Of a stretch of 64,000 nt of DNA, positions 11,943 through 23,179 are shown piece by piece. Position 1 is the stretch's first letter, and each line of letters starts with the position of its first letter. The DNA is taken from positions 33,383,006 through 33,447,005 of the forward strand of contig NC_080176.1 in NCBI RefSeq assembly GCF_950295315.1, read 5' to 3'. This DNA is from Erinaceus europaeus. Lineage: Eukaryota; Chordata; Mammalia; Eulipotyphla; Erinaceidae. The position numbers were made by a program, and so were the translations under genes. The notes under the pieces were generated by a model. It was not told the DNA's origin. It searched no databases and saw only the letters and a list, made by a program, of their open reading frames with translations.

Positions 11943-11996
<54 letters not shown>
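11861..11996. repeat. Compound (CT)n-(CCCTCT)n-(GT)n microsatellite
   Basis: CT units run into CCCTCT units, then ~25 GT units. The whole tract is pyrimidine-only, then alternating. Confidence 0.95.
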
Positions 11997-11997
<1 letters not shown>

Positions 11998-12064
11998 TCA
12001 CTAGGAGCATTAGAGCTATGTGGGCACTGAACCCCAACTATAACCTTAGCACTGAGAGATAGAG

Positions 12065-12521
12065 AAAAGAAACATAATAGTATTGTCTCAATATTAATTT
12101 TGTGATATCATTAATTGTACTATGGTTATATACAGTATTAAAAAAAGAAGATAGAAAAAAACAAAAGAAATAAAGAAAGAGAGAAAGTAGAAAATGCCCT
12201 TGAAGTGTCCCTATATTTGTTCTAAGGAGTGATGGGACACAGTTTGGATGAAGTAGTCAACCTTATCACTTCAGTATCTACAGCTATGAACATTCCTTTG
12301 GGTGCAGAGATCACAAGCAAACTTTCCTTCATGGATTCTGGTCACTTTGGATTGTCTCAAATTGCATTATGGCTGAGAGCCTAGCCATAGTACAAACTTG
12401 CCTTGTTACCCTCAAAAAACAGACTGATACACCAAAATCAGTTTAAATGTTCACCAAGAAACCTCCCCCAATCAGCCTATGTAAAATCAGATTAAAACCT
12501 TTTGTTTCTGCTGTCCTCTAA
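12065..12521. other. Unique AT-rich DNA, nothing recognised
   Basis: No repeat or exon is recognised. Confidence 0.5.
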
Positions 12522-12536
12522 TGGATTTTATAATTG

Positions 12537-12915
12537 GTTTATTTTATTGTTGTTGTTTCTTTTTTTTTTTTTTTTTTTTTTTTTTTGGCCTCCAGGGTTA
12601 TTGATGAGGCTCAGTGCCTGCACTTCGAATCCATTCCTCCTGGAGGCTTATTTTTTTTCCTGAAAGCTATTTTCCCCTTTTTGTTGCCCTTGTTGTTTAC
12701 CATTGTTGTTATTATTGTTGGATAGGACAAAGAGAAATCAAGAGAGGAGGGGAAACATAGGGGGAGACAAAGACAGACACCTGCAGACCAGCTTCACCAC
12801 TTGTGAAGTGACCCCCCTGCAGGTAGATAGCTGGGGACTTCAACTGGGATCCTTATGTCAGTCCTTGCGCTTTGGGCTATGTACACTTAACCTGCTATGC
12901 TACCACCCAGCCACT
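12537..12915 (-). mobile_element. Full-length ERI-type SINE, 15-bp TSD
   Basis: It is reversed: T-run at 12560-12586 (A-tail), then the 'cagcaataaccctgg'-type module, (aac/aat)n, the CT-rich body, and a tRNA-like head ending at the right edge ('gctgggtggtagcatagcagg' on the minus strand). Perfect TSD 'tggattttataattg' lies at 12522-12536 and 12916-12930. Confidence 0.92.
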
Positions 12916-12931
12916 TGGATTTTATAATTGT

Positions 12932-13652
12932 TAATGGCCATTTTATCAACATAATTGTGTTATTTGTAATGCTTCACAAGCTTTAAAAATCATTTTCTTG
13001 GGGGCTTAACAGTTTACAGCATTGGCACAGGTTGAATTATGTTAACACATAATGACACATTCTCATCTCCCCATGATAAGTGTCTGCAAAACAATCTTTC
13101 TCCCAACCTACACCCTTTTCATCACTAAGCACCAGAAGCTCAGTCAATGTCTTCTCTACTTCTCCCTCACCCTCCTTACCCAGTCTTTTGATTTGGTGCA
13201 ATACACCCCAAACAGTCCAAGTTTTACTTTGTGTTTTCACTTGCTGTCCTGCTTAACAAGATTTTGCTCATGATTATTTCTTTCTCAAAGTCTTCTATGT
13301 ATGGATAATCAAATTTATTACAAACTGAATGTAATTCTGGTTTTCTTATTCACCATTTCTTGTTTTTTTAATAAGCATCTCCAATGTACAATACAATATT
13401 ATGGACTATAGTAATCAGGCTGAACATTACTAAGTCTCCAGTTTTATTAAGGTGTTAAGGTGTACTACTGAAACTTCTACACAAGTTGTGTATTTGGACA
13501 GAAGGTTGAGTGCAGGAGAGTCACACCATGCGGTGTAAAGTGAAGCACAGTGCTGAGAGCAAGGAGGTGAGGTCCAGTGTGAGGTCCATGCCAGCCCTGT
13601 GGGCTTAGTCCTATAGTTAATCAGCTGAGTGAACCCTGGGTCTCCTGAATGT
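12932..13652. other. Unique DNA at the L1 integration target
   Basis: No coding exon is seen. This is the pre-insertion locus of the L1 at 13671; its right continuation resumes at 17052. Confidence 0.5.
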
Positions 13653-13670
13653 AGAAGAAAGGCTGTCAGA
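13653..13670 (+). repeat. Left target-site duplication of L1
   Basis: 'agaagaaaggctgtcaga' is repeated perfectly at 17034-17051, directly after the poly(A) of the L1. Confidence 0.95.
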
Positions 13671-15676
13671 TCCAACACCCATTCATGCTCAAAACTCTAC
13701 AGAAAATGGGAATAGATGGGAAATTCCTCAAGATAGTGGAGTCTATATATAGCAAACCTACAGCCAACATCATACTCAATGGACAGAAGCTGAAAGCATT
13801 CCCCCTCAGATCGGGGACTAGACAGGGCTGTCCACTGTCACCGTTACTCTTCAACATAGTATTGGAAGTTCTTGCCATAGCAATCAGGCAAGAGAAAGAA
13901 ATCAAAGGGATACAGATTGGAAGGGAAGAAGTCAAGCTCTCACTATTTGCAGATGATATGATAGTATACATAGAAAGACTTAAAGAATCCAGTAGAAAAT
14001 TACTGGAAGTTGTTAGGCAATATAGCAAGGTATCAGGCTACAAAATCAATGTACAAAAATCAGTGGCATTTCTTTATGCAAACACTAAATCTGAAGAAGA
14101 AGACATCCAGAAATCACTCCCATTTACTGTTTCAGCAAAATCAATCAAATACCTAGGAATAAAGTTGACCAAAGAAGTGAAAGACTTGTATACTGAAAAC
14201 TATGAGTCGCTACTCAAGGAGATAGAAACTGATACCAAGAAATGGAAAGATATCCCATGCTCATGGATTGGAAGAATAAATATCATCAAAATGAATATTC
14301 TCCCCAGAGCCATATACAAATTTAATGCAATACCCATCAAAGTTCCACCAGGCTTCTTTAAGAGAATAGAACAAACACTACAATCATTTATCTGGAACCT
14401 GAAAACACCTAGAATTGCCAAAACCATCTTAAGAAAAAGAAACAGAAATGGAGGCATCACACTCCCAGACCTTAAACTGTATTATAAAGCCATCATCATC
14501 AAAACAGCATGGTACTGGAACAAAAATAGGCATACAGACCAGTGGAACAGAATTGAAAGCCCAGAAGTAAATCCCAACACCTATGGGCATCTAATCTTTG
14601 ATAAGGGGGCCCAAAGGATTAAATGGAAAAAGGAGGCTCTCTTCAATAAATGGTGCTGGGAAAACTGGGTTGAAACATGCAGAAGAATGAAATTGAACCA
14701 CTTTATCTCACCAGAAACAAAAATCAACTCCAAATGGATCAAAGACCTAGATGTCAGACCAGAAACAATCAAATACTTAGAGGAAAACATTGGTAAAACA
14801 CTTTCCCACATACACCTCAAGGGCATCTTTGATGAATCAAACCCAATTGCAAGGAAGACCAAAGCAGAAACAAACCAATGGGACTACATCAAATTGAAAA
14901 GCTTCTGCACATCCAAAGAAACTATTAAACAAACAGAGAGACCCCTCACAGAATGGGAGAAGATCTTCACATGCCAGACATCAGACAAGAAACTAATCAC
15001 CAAAATATATAAAGAGCTCAGCAAACTTAGCCGCAAAAAAGCAAATGACCCCATCCAAAAATGGGCAGAGGAAATGAACAAAACATTCACCACAGAGGAG
15101 ATCCAAAAGGCTAACAAACATATGAAAAACTGCTCTAGGTCACTGATTATCAGAGAAATGCAAATCAAGACAACACTAAGATACCACCTCACTCCTGTAA
15201 GAATGACATACATCAAAAAGGACAGCAGCAACAAATGCTGGAGAGGATGTGGGGACAGAGGAACCCTTTTACATTGCTGGTGAGAATGTAAATTGGTACA
15301 GCCTCTGTGGAGAGCAGTCTGGAAAACTCTCAGAAGGCTAGACATGGACCTTCCATATGACCCAATAATTCCTCTCCTGGGGTTATACCCCAAGGACTCC
15401 ATAACACCCAACCAAAAAGAGGTGTGTACTCCTATGTTCATAGCAGCACAATTCATAATAGCTAAAACCTGGAAGCAACCCAGGTGCCCAACACCAGATG
15501 AGTGGCTGAGAAAGCTGTGGTATATATACACAATGGAATACTATGCAGCTATCAAGAACAATGAACCCACCTTCTCTGACCCATCTTGGACAGAGCTAGA
15601 AGGAATTATGTTAAGTGAACTAAGTCAGAAAGATAAAGATGAGTATGGGATGATCCCACTCATCAACAGAAGCTGA
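13670..15676 (+). pseudogene. L1 ORF2 C-terminal half, one visible in-frame stop
   Basis: ORF2p supplies the reverse transcriptase of L1. The fragment enters at the motif QHPFMLKTL and then shows the RT signatures [14 protein letters not shown] and FADDMIVY (the catalytic Asp pair, ~residues 92-93 of the fragment). After these come [34 protein letters not shown] and the C-terminal cysteine-rich region CWRGCG...LLHCW. A TGA at 15281-15283 replaces the second Trp of the usual CWW. Translation is open again in the same frame ([25 protein letters not shown]) to 15676. The endonuclease and RT N-terminus are missing, so it is non-functional. One visible stop in ~670 codons points to a comparatively recent insertion. 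Confidence 0.95.
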
Positions 15677-17033
15677 CTAAGAAGATTTGAAAGGGAAACT
15701 AAAAGCAGGACCTGATCAAATTGTAAGTAGGGCACCAAAGTAAAAACCCAGTGGTGAGGGGTAGGCATGTAGCTTCCTGGGCCAGTGGGGGGTGGGAGTG
15801 GGCGGGAGGGATGGGTCACAGTCCTTTGGTGGTGGGAATGGTGTTTATGTACACTCCTAGCAAAATGTAGACATATAAATCAGTAGCCAATTAATATGAG
15901 AGGGGGAAATCAATTGTATGTCTCAAAGTTTCTCAAAAGACAAACTGAATCTTTTTAATATATAGGCTATGTATTTGATATGCGGACTCTCTCAAAAGCC
16001 TAGACCAAGTAGATTAGAAGCTTCCAATAGCACAGCTATATACAAGATACTGGGTACTGTCCAGCAAACCATAACAAAGGGACTTTTCAAAGTTAACCCA
16101 ATTAACAAATAATGTGATGATAATATTAACTATTGATTGTCTTTTTGAACCCTAAGACAGCAGGAACCTCACATCTTCACTATAGAGCCCCTACTTCCCC
16201 CAGTCCTGGAACCCTTGGATAGGGCCCACTTTCCCGTATGCATCTCCCAATCCAAACCAAATAACATTGCATCTGCCGATCACAACCTAACCAAAGCAAC
16301 GATTGCTACCTCAACATGCTCCACCTCAGAATGTATCCAGAGACTTCACGTGTGGAATGACAACCCTTCAGCTTCATTACTCGGGTGAGACCTTTCCTTT
16401 AATAGTACACTCTAATTTCATCTCAGGTAGTTCACTTTCTAACAAAGTCCCATAACCTAGATATACACCAGTTTCTGTGAGAGAGAGCTTATGTGCACAC
16501 ATATCCATAAACTACTGCAAAATATATACCTGAAAGCAGGACTACACTAGAGTTTGCAGTGAGTACCTCCCTAACACTTCCTCTCCGCTATTCCAAGCTT
16601 GGGATCCATGATTGCTCAACAAATTGTTTGGCTTCATATGTTAACTGTCTTTTCAATCACCAGGTTCCAGATGCCACCAGGATGCTGGCTAGGCTTCCCT
16701 GGATTGAAGACCCCACCAATGTGTCCTGGAGCTCAGCTTCCCCAGAGTCACACCCTACTAGGGAAAGAGAGAGGCAGACTGGGGGTATGGACTGACCAGT
16801 CAACGCCCATGTTCAGCGGGGAAGCAATTACAGAAGCCAGACCTTCTACCTTCTGCAACCCTCAACGACCCTGGGTCCATGCTCCCAGAGGGATAGAGAA
16901 TGGGAAAGCTACCATGGGAGGGGGTGGGTTATGGGGATTGGGTGTTGGGAAGTGTGTGGAGTTGTACCCCTCCTACCTTATGCTTTTGTTCATTAATCCT
17001 TTCTTAAATAAAAAATTTAAAAAAAAAAAAAAA
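13671..17033 (+). mobile_element. 5'-truncated L1 insertion (~3.36 kb)
   Basis: This is a classical target-primed insertion: 18-bp TSD, 5' truncation inside the ORF2 reverse-transcriptase domain, an ORF2 remainder to 15676, a ~1.3-kb 3' UTR and a poly(A) at 17009-17034. The 3' UTR (15677-17008) carries short G-rich runs near 15785-15835. It ends with the 350-bp module shared by all L1 3' ends in this window. The truncation point overlaps the last TSD base by one nucleotide of microhomology. Confidence 0.96.
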
Positions 17034-17051
17034 AGAAGAAAGGCTGTCAGA
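17034..17051 (+). repeat. Right target-site duplication of L1
   Basis: It is an exact 18-bp copy of 13653-13670. Confidence 0.95.
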
Positions 17052-17069
17052 GAAGCAAATGCTCTACTG

Positions 17070-17200
17070 ACCCAGAAGGTAGCACAATGAGTGAAGTGCT
17101 GGATTTGTAGGTGTAAGGTCCCAAGTTCAATACTTGCCACTGCACTTGTCAGACTGATGCTCTGGTTCTTTTCATCCTAAATCAATGAATACAATTTCTA
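17070..17200 (+). mobile_element. Short SINE, degenerate
   Basis: 'gacccagaaggtagcacaatgag', B-box-like 'agttcaatac' and 'gactgatgctctggttct' match the body of the short SINE type. Confidence 0.5.
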
Positions 17201-17392
17201 AAACTTTCTCTGAAACTCCAAGTCATAAAAGATACAGAAATTAAAAGAAAGAAGAAAGATTTAAAAGAGAGAGACCAGGAAAAAAACCACTCTAAGTGAT
17301 GAAATAACTGGCCACAGTGCTTATATTCACTGAGTCCAGGATACTACCATATGCAGAGTGACTGTTCATAACCACTCAAAATACTCTGGCTT

Positions 17393-17608
17393 GGGGTCTA
17401 GGCAGTGGTGCACCTAGTTAAGTGCTCATGGTACAGTGTTCAAGGACCCAGGTCCAAGTCCCTGGTCCCCACCTGCAGGGGGAAAGCTTCACAAGTGGTG
17501 AAGCAGGGCTGCAGGTATATCTCTGTATCTCTCCCTCTCTATCTCCCCTCCCCTCTCAATTTCTGTCTCTATCCAATAATAAATAAATAAATAAATAAAT
17601 AAACAAAA
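17393..17608 (+). mobile_element. ERI-type SINE, B type
   Basis: It has 'ggtctaggcagtggtgcacc', 'caggtccaagtccctggtcc', 'ccacctgcagggggaaagc' and 'aagtggtgaagcagggctgc', ending in 'ctctatccaataataaataaat'. Confidence 0.85.
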
Positions 17609-17654
17609 TATTTTAGCTCTAAGGAGCATTCAAAAGTGCAAGCAAAAGATTGAA

Positions 17655-17885
17655 AATAAACTGCTGGGGTTGAAGAGGTATTTCACTGTGTTCGGGTCCC
17701 TGTATTGCCCTGCTGGAGACCCAGTTCAAGCCCAGCCCTTCATATGAGTGTGCTCCAGCACCAGAGAGCTCTGGCACTGTGTTCTTGTTCTCTTTCCCTC
17801 TCCCTCTCCCTCTCCCTCTCCCTCTCTCTCTCCCTCTTCCTTTCCCTCTCTCTAAAAATAAGTTGTCACAGAATGGTGAAATCAC
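17655..17885 (+). mobile_element. Short SINE with (CTCCCT)n body
   Basis: It runs from 'tgctggggttgaagaggtattt' through 'cccagttcaagccca' and 'ctggcactgtgttcttg', with a CTCCCT repeat and 'aaataagttgtcacagaatgg'. Confidence 0.65.
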
Positions 17886-17889
17886 GTAT

Positions 17890-18320
17890 ATAAGAGGCTC
17901 CACTAATACCAAGAAAATACATAAAGATAAATTGCCATTTAAACATTTAGGAATCTCTCACTGGGATCCTGAAAAATTAAAAACATTTTTTAAAAAATGT
18001 GACATGAAAGTGAAAATTAATTTTCTCCCTACTTATGTGGAAAAGCAGCTTAATATTATGAAGATAAATTGTCTAACCAGGAAAAACCCATAGTCTAAGC
18101 ACAACTCTGAAAACTGAAACTAGTCCCTCAAAAGCACCTGTCTTTCCATTCTGCAGTAGGTGCTGCTGCTCAGGAACCTGAATGTGCTCTTGTGGCCTAG
18201 TTCACACTCATTTAAGTCCAATATTCAAGACTGGCTCCTCAAAAGGAAAACCAAGAACAAAAAAAATGGATCCAAACAATTCAACCGAAGTTGAAAACCA
18301 CAAAAGGATAAGAAACTAGG
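17890..18320. other. AT-rich DNA, possibly decayed retroelement
   Basis: There is a weak open frame at 17889-18091, but no family is recognised. Confidence 0.35.
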
Positions 18321-18324
18321 GATA

Positions 18325-18535
18325 TAGGGACCAGGTTGTGGAGCACCTGGTTAAGTGCTCACATTACAGTGCACAAGGACCCAGGTTCAAGCCCTTGGTT
18401 CCCACCTGCAGGTGGAAAGCTTCACAAGTGGTGAAGCAGGGCTTCAGCTGTCTCTCTGTCTTTTTCCTTCTCTGTCTCTCCCTCCTCTCTCAACTTTTGT
18501 CTCTAGTAATAATAATAAATTTAAATTGATTAAAA
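18325..18535 (+). mobile_element. ERI-type SINE, B type (left arm of inverted pair)
   Basis: 'gggaccaggttgtggagcacc', B-box 'ggttcaagccc' and 'cacctgcaggtggaaagc', ending 'gtctctagtaataataataaat'. Confidence 0.85.
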
Positions 18536-18714
18536 ATTTTATTATCTTTATTTTGGATAGAGACAGCCAGTAATTGTAATAGAGAGAGACACCTGCAGCT
18601 TTGATTCACCACTTGCAAAGCTTTTCCCTTACAGGTGGGGGCCAGGGGCTTGAATCCATGTCCTTGTGTACTGTAACATATGCACTCAACCAGGTATGCC
18701 ACCACCCAGTCCCA
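18536..18714 (-). mobile_element. ERI-type SINE, B type (right arm of inverted pair)
   Basis: On the minus strand: 'gggactgggtggtggcatacc', 'ggattcaagcccctggcccc' and 'gtggtgaatcaaagctgc'. It abuts the plus-strand copy tail to tail, so a transcript could fold into a long stem. Confidence 0.85.
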
Positions 18715-18769
18715 TAAAAAGTATTTTTAAGAAATAAAGAAACCAGGGATATCTTCTCAAGATAGATAT

Positions 18770-19560
18770 ACAAGCATCCACACCTACTCAAAACCCAGCA
18801 TTTAGCTTCTTATTTGTTAGGAAATAACAGAGATTTTGTTGCAAAAGTCAGAAAAAAAAGACAAGGATGTCCACTATCTCTGTTACTATTAAAGATGAAC
18901 TGTAGGCAAGGGGCCAGGTGGTGGTGGACCTGGTTGAGTGCACATGTTATAGTGTATAAGTACCTGAGTTTGAGCCCCTGGTCCCACCTGCAGGAGGAAA
19001 GCTTCACAAGTGGTGAAGCAAGGCTGCAGGTGTCTCTCTGTCTCTCTCCCTCTCTACCTCCCCCTTCCCTCTCAATTTCTGGATATCTCTATCCCATAAA
19101 TAAAGACAATAAAAAAAGATTCAAGAAAAAGATGAACTGTAGGCATTAGTCAATACAATTAGACAAATACACCCCAGTAGAGGTGTATTGGAAAGAAGAA
19201 GCAAAATTATCACCTATTTTGAAGATGATGTTATTATATATCTGGAAAACCACAAAGAATTCATTAAAATGTAGTTCTAATAATAATAGAATTTACTAAA
19301 CTTATAGGATGTGAGATTAACATATAGTACTTATTAGACTTCCATGTATAGAAACATTACTGAGCTAGGAGAAAATAAATTATGAGCAGAACCTATTTAC
19401 ACTTGAAAAAATTATTAGATAAATTACAATGTATACATATTTTTAAATATGCCAAAAGAAAAGCAGAACAATTTCAAAAAATAGAAAAAAGACTAAAGCA
19501 TGCAATCACAACTATATTTCAGGTTTAGAACTTAACTACAGAGTGAACTTTTTTTCAAAT
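18770..19560 (+). pseudogene. Decayed L1 ORF2 RT relic, split by a SINE
   Basis: The reading 'RQGCPLS.LLL' (about 18850-18890) and, after the SINE, 'FEDDVIIYLENHKEFI' (about 19218-19265) recalls the L1 RT motifs [11 protein letters not shown] and [10 protein letters not shown]. Frames are heavily interrupted. It is much older than the 13671 element. Confidence 0.6.
18909..19127 (+). mobile_element. ERI-type SINE, 18-bp TSD, inside L1 relic
   Basis: It is a B-type SINE ('ggggccaggtggtggtggacc', B-box-like 'gtttgagccc'). Perfect TSD 'aaagatgaactgtaggca' lies at 18891-18908 and 19128-19145. Confidence 0.93.
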
Positions 19561-19689
19561 AGTTTTAAAGCATAATATTTTTTGTGTACCATGCTTATAA
19601 AATAGAGCCAAAGGATAAAAAGAGCTGCAGAGAACTTATAAAAGAGTCTGTATCACTAAGAATCACAATTCTTTTATCCCCTTCCCCTT

Positions 19690-19940
19690 CTTTCTTTCTC
19701 TTTTGCTATCAGAGTTATCTGTGGGACTCAGTGCTTTCATTGCTCCACCGTTCTTGTCAGCTATTTTTCCCTTTTCATTTATTTTTGATTAAGGGTGAGA
19801 GACAGAGAAAGGGAGAGTAAAGGAGAGAGAGAAGAAGAGACACTGGCAGCACCACTCCACAGCTTGTGAGCTTCCTCATGAAGGTGGAAATAAAGGGATT
19901 GAATTTAGGTCCTCATTCATAGTAACTTGTGTACTCTACA
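19690..19940 (-). mobile_element. SINE, degenerate
   Basis: The reverse complement shows a tRNA-like head near 19940, the core 'ctgtggagtggtgctgccag', a CT-rich body and the 'ctcagataactctgat' end module. Confidence 0.6.
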
Positions 19941-19944
19941 CAGT

Positions 19945-20127
19945 ATTCTTTTTCCTTTCCCTTTCCCTTCCCCTTCCCCTTTTCTTTCCCCTCCCTTCCT
20001 CTCTCCTTCCCTCCCTCCCTTTCTATCTTTCTTTCTTTCTTCTTTCTTCCTATTTTTCTTTCTTGATTCACTCTTCCTTTCCTCCTTGTCCTCCTCCTCC
20101 TCCCCCTTCTCCTTTTCATCCTCCTAA
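19945..20127. repeat. Long homopyrimidine tract (CTTT/CCTT)
   Basis: Almost pure C/T for ~180 bp, with few purines. The apparent Ser/Phe- or Lys/Arg-rich frames are artefacts. Confidence 0.9.
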
Positions 20128-20130
20128 TTC

Positions 20131-20245
20131 TTCTAGGGCACTGCCCAGCTCTAGTTTATGGTGATGTGAGGGACTGAACCTAGAACTTCAGAGTCTGACA
20201 AGAAAAACTTTTTACATAACCATTATACTATCTCCCCCACCCACA
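20131..20245 (-). mobile_element. Short C-type SINE
   Basis: The reverse complement carries 'gggagatagtataatggttatg', 'tctgaagttctaggttcagtcc' in part and 'ctagagctgggcagtgcc'. Confidence 0.7.
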
Positions 20246-20456
20246 ATTTTCTATATTGGAGAAAAGAGATACATAAATGTTAAGTGAAATAAAACCCTGA
20301 AGCATAAGTTGAATTAGGATATTAATATAACTTCAGTATTTTTTCTCTTTTGAAAATATGTGTGTGGTATTTTGCCCATGAAAAGATTTCAAAGGAAGAA
20401 AAATCAAAAGTGATGAATACCACTAATAAACTATAGTCTCTAAATGCCACTTCCAG

Positions 20457-20700
20457 GGGTCTGGTGGTGGCACACCCAGTAAAGCACACATATTACCAAG
20501 CTCAAGGACCCGGGTTCAAGCCCCCACTCCCCACCTTCAGGTTGAAGGTTTCATGAGTGCTGAAGCAGGTATGCAGGAGTCTATTTTCTCTCTCCCTCTC
20601 TATCCCCCCAATTTCTCTGTCCTATCAAAAACGAAATAGAAATAAAGGGGGGAATGGTCACTGGGAGCACAGTAATAACCTTGGTGGCAGTAAAATAATA
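20457..20700 (+). mobile_element. ERI-type SINE
   Basis: It has 'ggggtctggtggtggcacacc', B-box 'gggttcaagcccc', a CT-rich body and the '(gg)tcactgggagca' end module. Confidence 0.8.
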
Positions 20701-20835
20701 AATACTACTTCTAGAGAGAAGAGGTCTGTTCCAGGGGAAGGAACATAAAAAGTCAGTCTAGGAATTTTTATCAGATCTGAATAAACTCTCATTCATGGTA
20801 TATAACTTAAGACCCAACTTGAAGACATATCCAAG

Positions 20836-21058
20836 GGGCCATGTGGTGGCAAATCTGGTTGAGCACACGTTTCAGTACACAAGGACCCTAGTTTGAGCCC
20901 TCAGTTCCCACCTGTGGGAAGGGAGGAAGCTTTGTAAGTGGTGAAGCAGGGCTGCAGGAGTCTCTCTGTCTCTCTCCCTCTCTATAACCCCCTTCCCTCT
21001 TGATTTCTGGCTATCTCTATCCAATAAATAATAATAATAATAATAAATCTAAAAAAAG
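20836..21058 (+). mobile_element. ERI-type SINE, B type
   Basis: 'ggggccatgtggtggcaaatc', 'agtttgagccctcagttccc' and 'aagtggtgaagcagggctgc', with an (ata)n tail. Confidence 0.85.
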
Positions 21059-21199
21059 ATGTTCAATAACCAGACATGGGATAATTCTAACAACCTGTAT
21101 AAGTTAAGTGCCAAGATACAATTATCATCTTTTTATCTGTTTGTTTTTGCATAGCTATAACTTTGTGCATACACAATTTCCCTACACTGGGACACTTTT

Positions 21200-21332
21200 C
21201 GTTAAGATAGAGGAAGGAGAGAGTGGGAGACAGCACAGCACCAGAGCTTCCCAATGCCATAGCATCTCTTGTGACGCTGAGACTCGAATGGGGGGGCACC
21301 CACCTTACACAGTGAATTCTCTCTCCAGCTCT
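21200..21332 (-). mobile_element. Short C-type SINE
   Basis: The minus strand reads 'agagctggagagagaattcac', then 'cattcgagtctcagcgtcac'. Confidence 0.6.
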
Positions 21333-21339
21333 TAATTAT

Positions 21340-21541
21340 GTTTTATCTTTATTTATTCATTTATTGGCTACAGAGAGAAATTGAGAGGACAAGGGTGATA
21401 GAGAGGGAGAGAGACAGACAAACACCCTGCTTTATGAATACTGAAGCTTCACCCCTGCAGGTGGGGACTGGGGCCTCAAACCTGGGTCTTTGTGCATCAT
21501 AATGTGTATACTTAACCATGCATGCCACCACCCAGCTCCTT
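21340..21541 (-). mobile_element. ERI-type SINE, B type
   Basis: The minus strand reads 'ggagctgggtggtggcatgc', 'aggtttgaggccccagtccc' and 'cacctgcaggggtgaagc'. (taaa)n at its left edge is the reversed tail. Confidence 0.85.
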
Positions 21542-21584
21542 CTTAATTATCATTATTTTTTGTAATAAATAAAAGGAAACAATT

Positions 21585-21795
21585 GGGGTCAGGAGAAAGT
21601 CCATATGGCAGAACACATACTTTACCATGTTTAAGGACCCAGGTATGAGCGTGCATCCTTCACATAGAAATATCATGCAAAAGGAAAGTCTTATAAGTGG
21701 TGGAACAAAGCTGTCCTGAGGTTCCTCTCCTCTCTGTGTCTTCCTCTCTGGCTTTTGCCCTCTATATGAGAAAAAACTAAAAATAAATCAATAAT
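21585..21795 (+). mobile_element. ERI-type SINE, degenerate
   Basis: 'ggggtcaggagaaagtccat', 'aaggacccaggtatgagc' and 'aaggaaagtcttataagtgg', with a CT-rich body and an 'aaataaatc' tail. Confidence 0.65.
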
Positions 21796-21799
21796 ATAA

Positions 21800-22160
21800 T
21801 ACAAATTGTGCTATTGGATAACCAAATAAAACAAAGGCCTTCTTTAAAGAATCACAACTAAATTAAGGAATGATAGAACTGAAACGTGACTATTTTTTTT
21901 TTTTACCACCTCTAACAAAGTAACAGATCTAAGTAATGATCATCAACTATGAAAATTTTGAATATAAAACTGATTAGGAACTTGATCATGGATGAATCAG
22001 GTTGAAGAAGTCTCAATCTTAACACTAATAAGGTGGAGTAAATAGATATTGTGTGGTTTTTAGGGCGAGGCAACAAGAAGCAGACAATGTGACGTTAATA
22101 GCATATTTGTATGCTCTTAATATAAAGAATTCAGTACAAACCTACTCAAGCCCTCATATA
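21800..22160. other. AT-rich DNA, nothing recognised
   Basis: No repeat or exon is recognised apart from a short T-run. Confidence 0.4.
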
Positions 22161-22174
22161 AGAAGACAGTTCCA

Positions 22175-22422
22175 GGGAGTCAGGTGGTAGTACAGCGGGT
22201 TAAGCGGATGCAGTGGGTTAAGCGCACGTGGCACAAAGCACAAGGACCCAGCGTAAGGATCCCGGTTCGAGCCCCCAGATCCCCACCTGCAGGAGTGTCT
22301 CTTCACAGGCAGTGAAGCAGTCTGCAGGTGTTTCTCTGCCTCTCTTCCTCTCCATCTCCCCCTTCTCTCTCAATTTCTCTCTGTCTCTATACAATAATGC
22401 AAATTTTTAAAAATTTTAAAAA
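22175..22422 (+). mobile_element. ERI-type SINE with duplicated A-box segment, 15-bp TSD
   Basis: Good B box 'ggttcgagccc'. The A-box region is duplicated: 'cagcgggttaagcg' is followed at once by 'gcagtgggttaagcg'. Perfect TSD 'aagaagacagttcca' lies at 22160-22174 and 22423-22437, so the duplication is inside a normally integrated copy. Confidence 0.93.
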
Positions 22423-22611
22423 AAGAAGACAGTTCCATGAGACCATAGAGTAATGCATTAAAACAACATATGAGAATAGATTAAGTCAAACCCAGATGTG
22501 GGACATTCTACAGAACTTACACCACAGTGGTATCATTTACATCACTTCTGTAGCAAATAAATAACATGAAAAGAAAACAGGTATCACTATCATGGGTTCT
22601 AAAATATGAGG

Positions 22612-22758
22612 CAAGGAGATGGCTTTGTGGTAGAGAACATTCCTTCCATTCATGAGTCCCCAGGCTCACTCTCTGAAACTGCACTGACAGATTAGTGCTC
22701 TGGTCTCTCCATCTCTCTTGGCTGTCTGTCTCTCATAGTAAGCAAAAAAAAAGTAATA
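22612..22758 (+). mobile_element. Short SINE
   Basis: 'gcaaggagatggctttgtgg', 'ccccaggctcactctctgaa' and 'agtgctctggtctctcc' match the short SINE body, with an A-rich end. Confidence 0.55.
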
Positions 22759-22784
22759 GAAAATGAAAAATATGCTTACATGGT

Positions 22785-23165
22785 TTGGGTAGCTAGGTAG
22801 GACATATATTATAGTGTGCAAAGGACCCAGGTCTCCATCAGCAGGGATGAAGCTTCACAGGTAGTAACTCAGTGCTGCAGGTGTCTCACTCCCTCTCTCT
22901 TTTATATTTCTCTATTATTAGATAAAGAGAGAAATTGAGGGGGGCAGAGAGGGAAAGAGACAGAGAGACAACTATAGCTCTGCTTAACCACTCATGAAGC
23001 TTTTCCCTTGCAGGTAGGGATCAGGGGCTTGAACCTAGGTCGTTGAGCACTGTAATGTGTGTGCTTAACCAAGTGCACCACCACCTGGCTCCTTTCACTC
23101 CCTCTATAGCCCCTATTCCTTCTCAATTTCTGTCTCTAATAAAAAAAGAAAAGAAAAAAAAACAT
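22785..23165 (+). mobile_element. ERI-type SINE interrupted by a second SINE
   Basis: The left half ends in the CT-rich body at ~22896. The right half resumes at 23095 ('tcactccctctatagcccc') and ends in an A-rich tail. Confidence 0.85.
22897..23094 (-). mobile_element. Nested B-type SINE
   Basis: The minus strand reads 'ggagccaggtggtggtgcac', 'ggttcaagcccctgatccc' and so on. TSD 'tcactccctct' lies at 22886-22896 and 23095-23105, inside the host SINE. Confidence 0.9.
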
Positions 23166-23179
23166 AAAAAAACAATGAA

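Noticed and set aside
14884..15531. 215-codon minus-strand ORF
   Set aside because: It is the antisense shadow of L1 ORF2.
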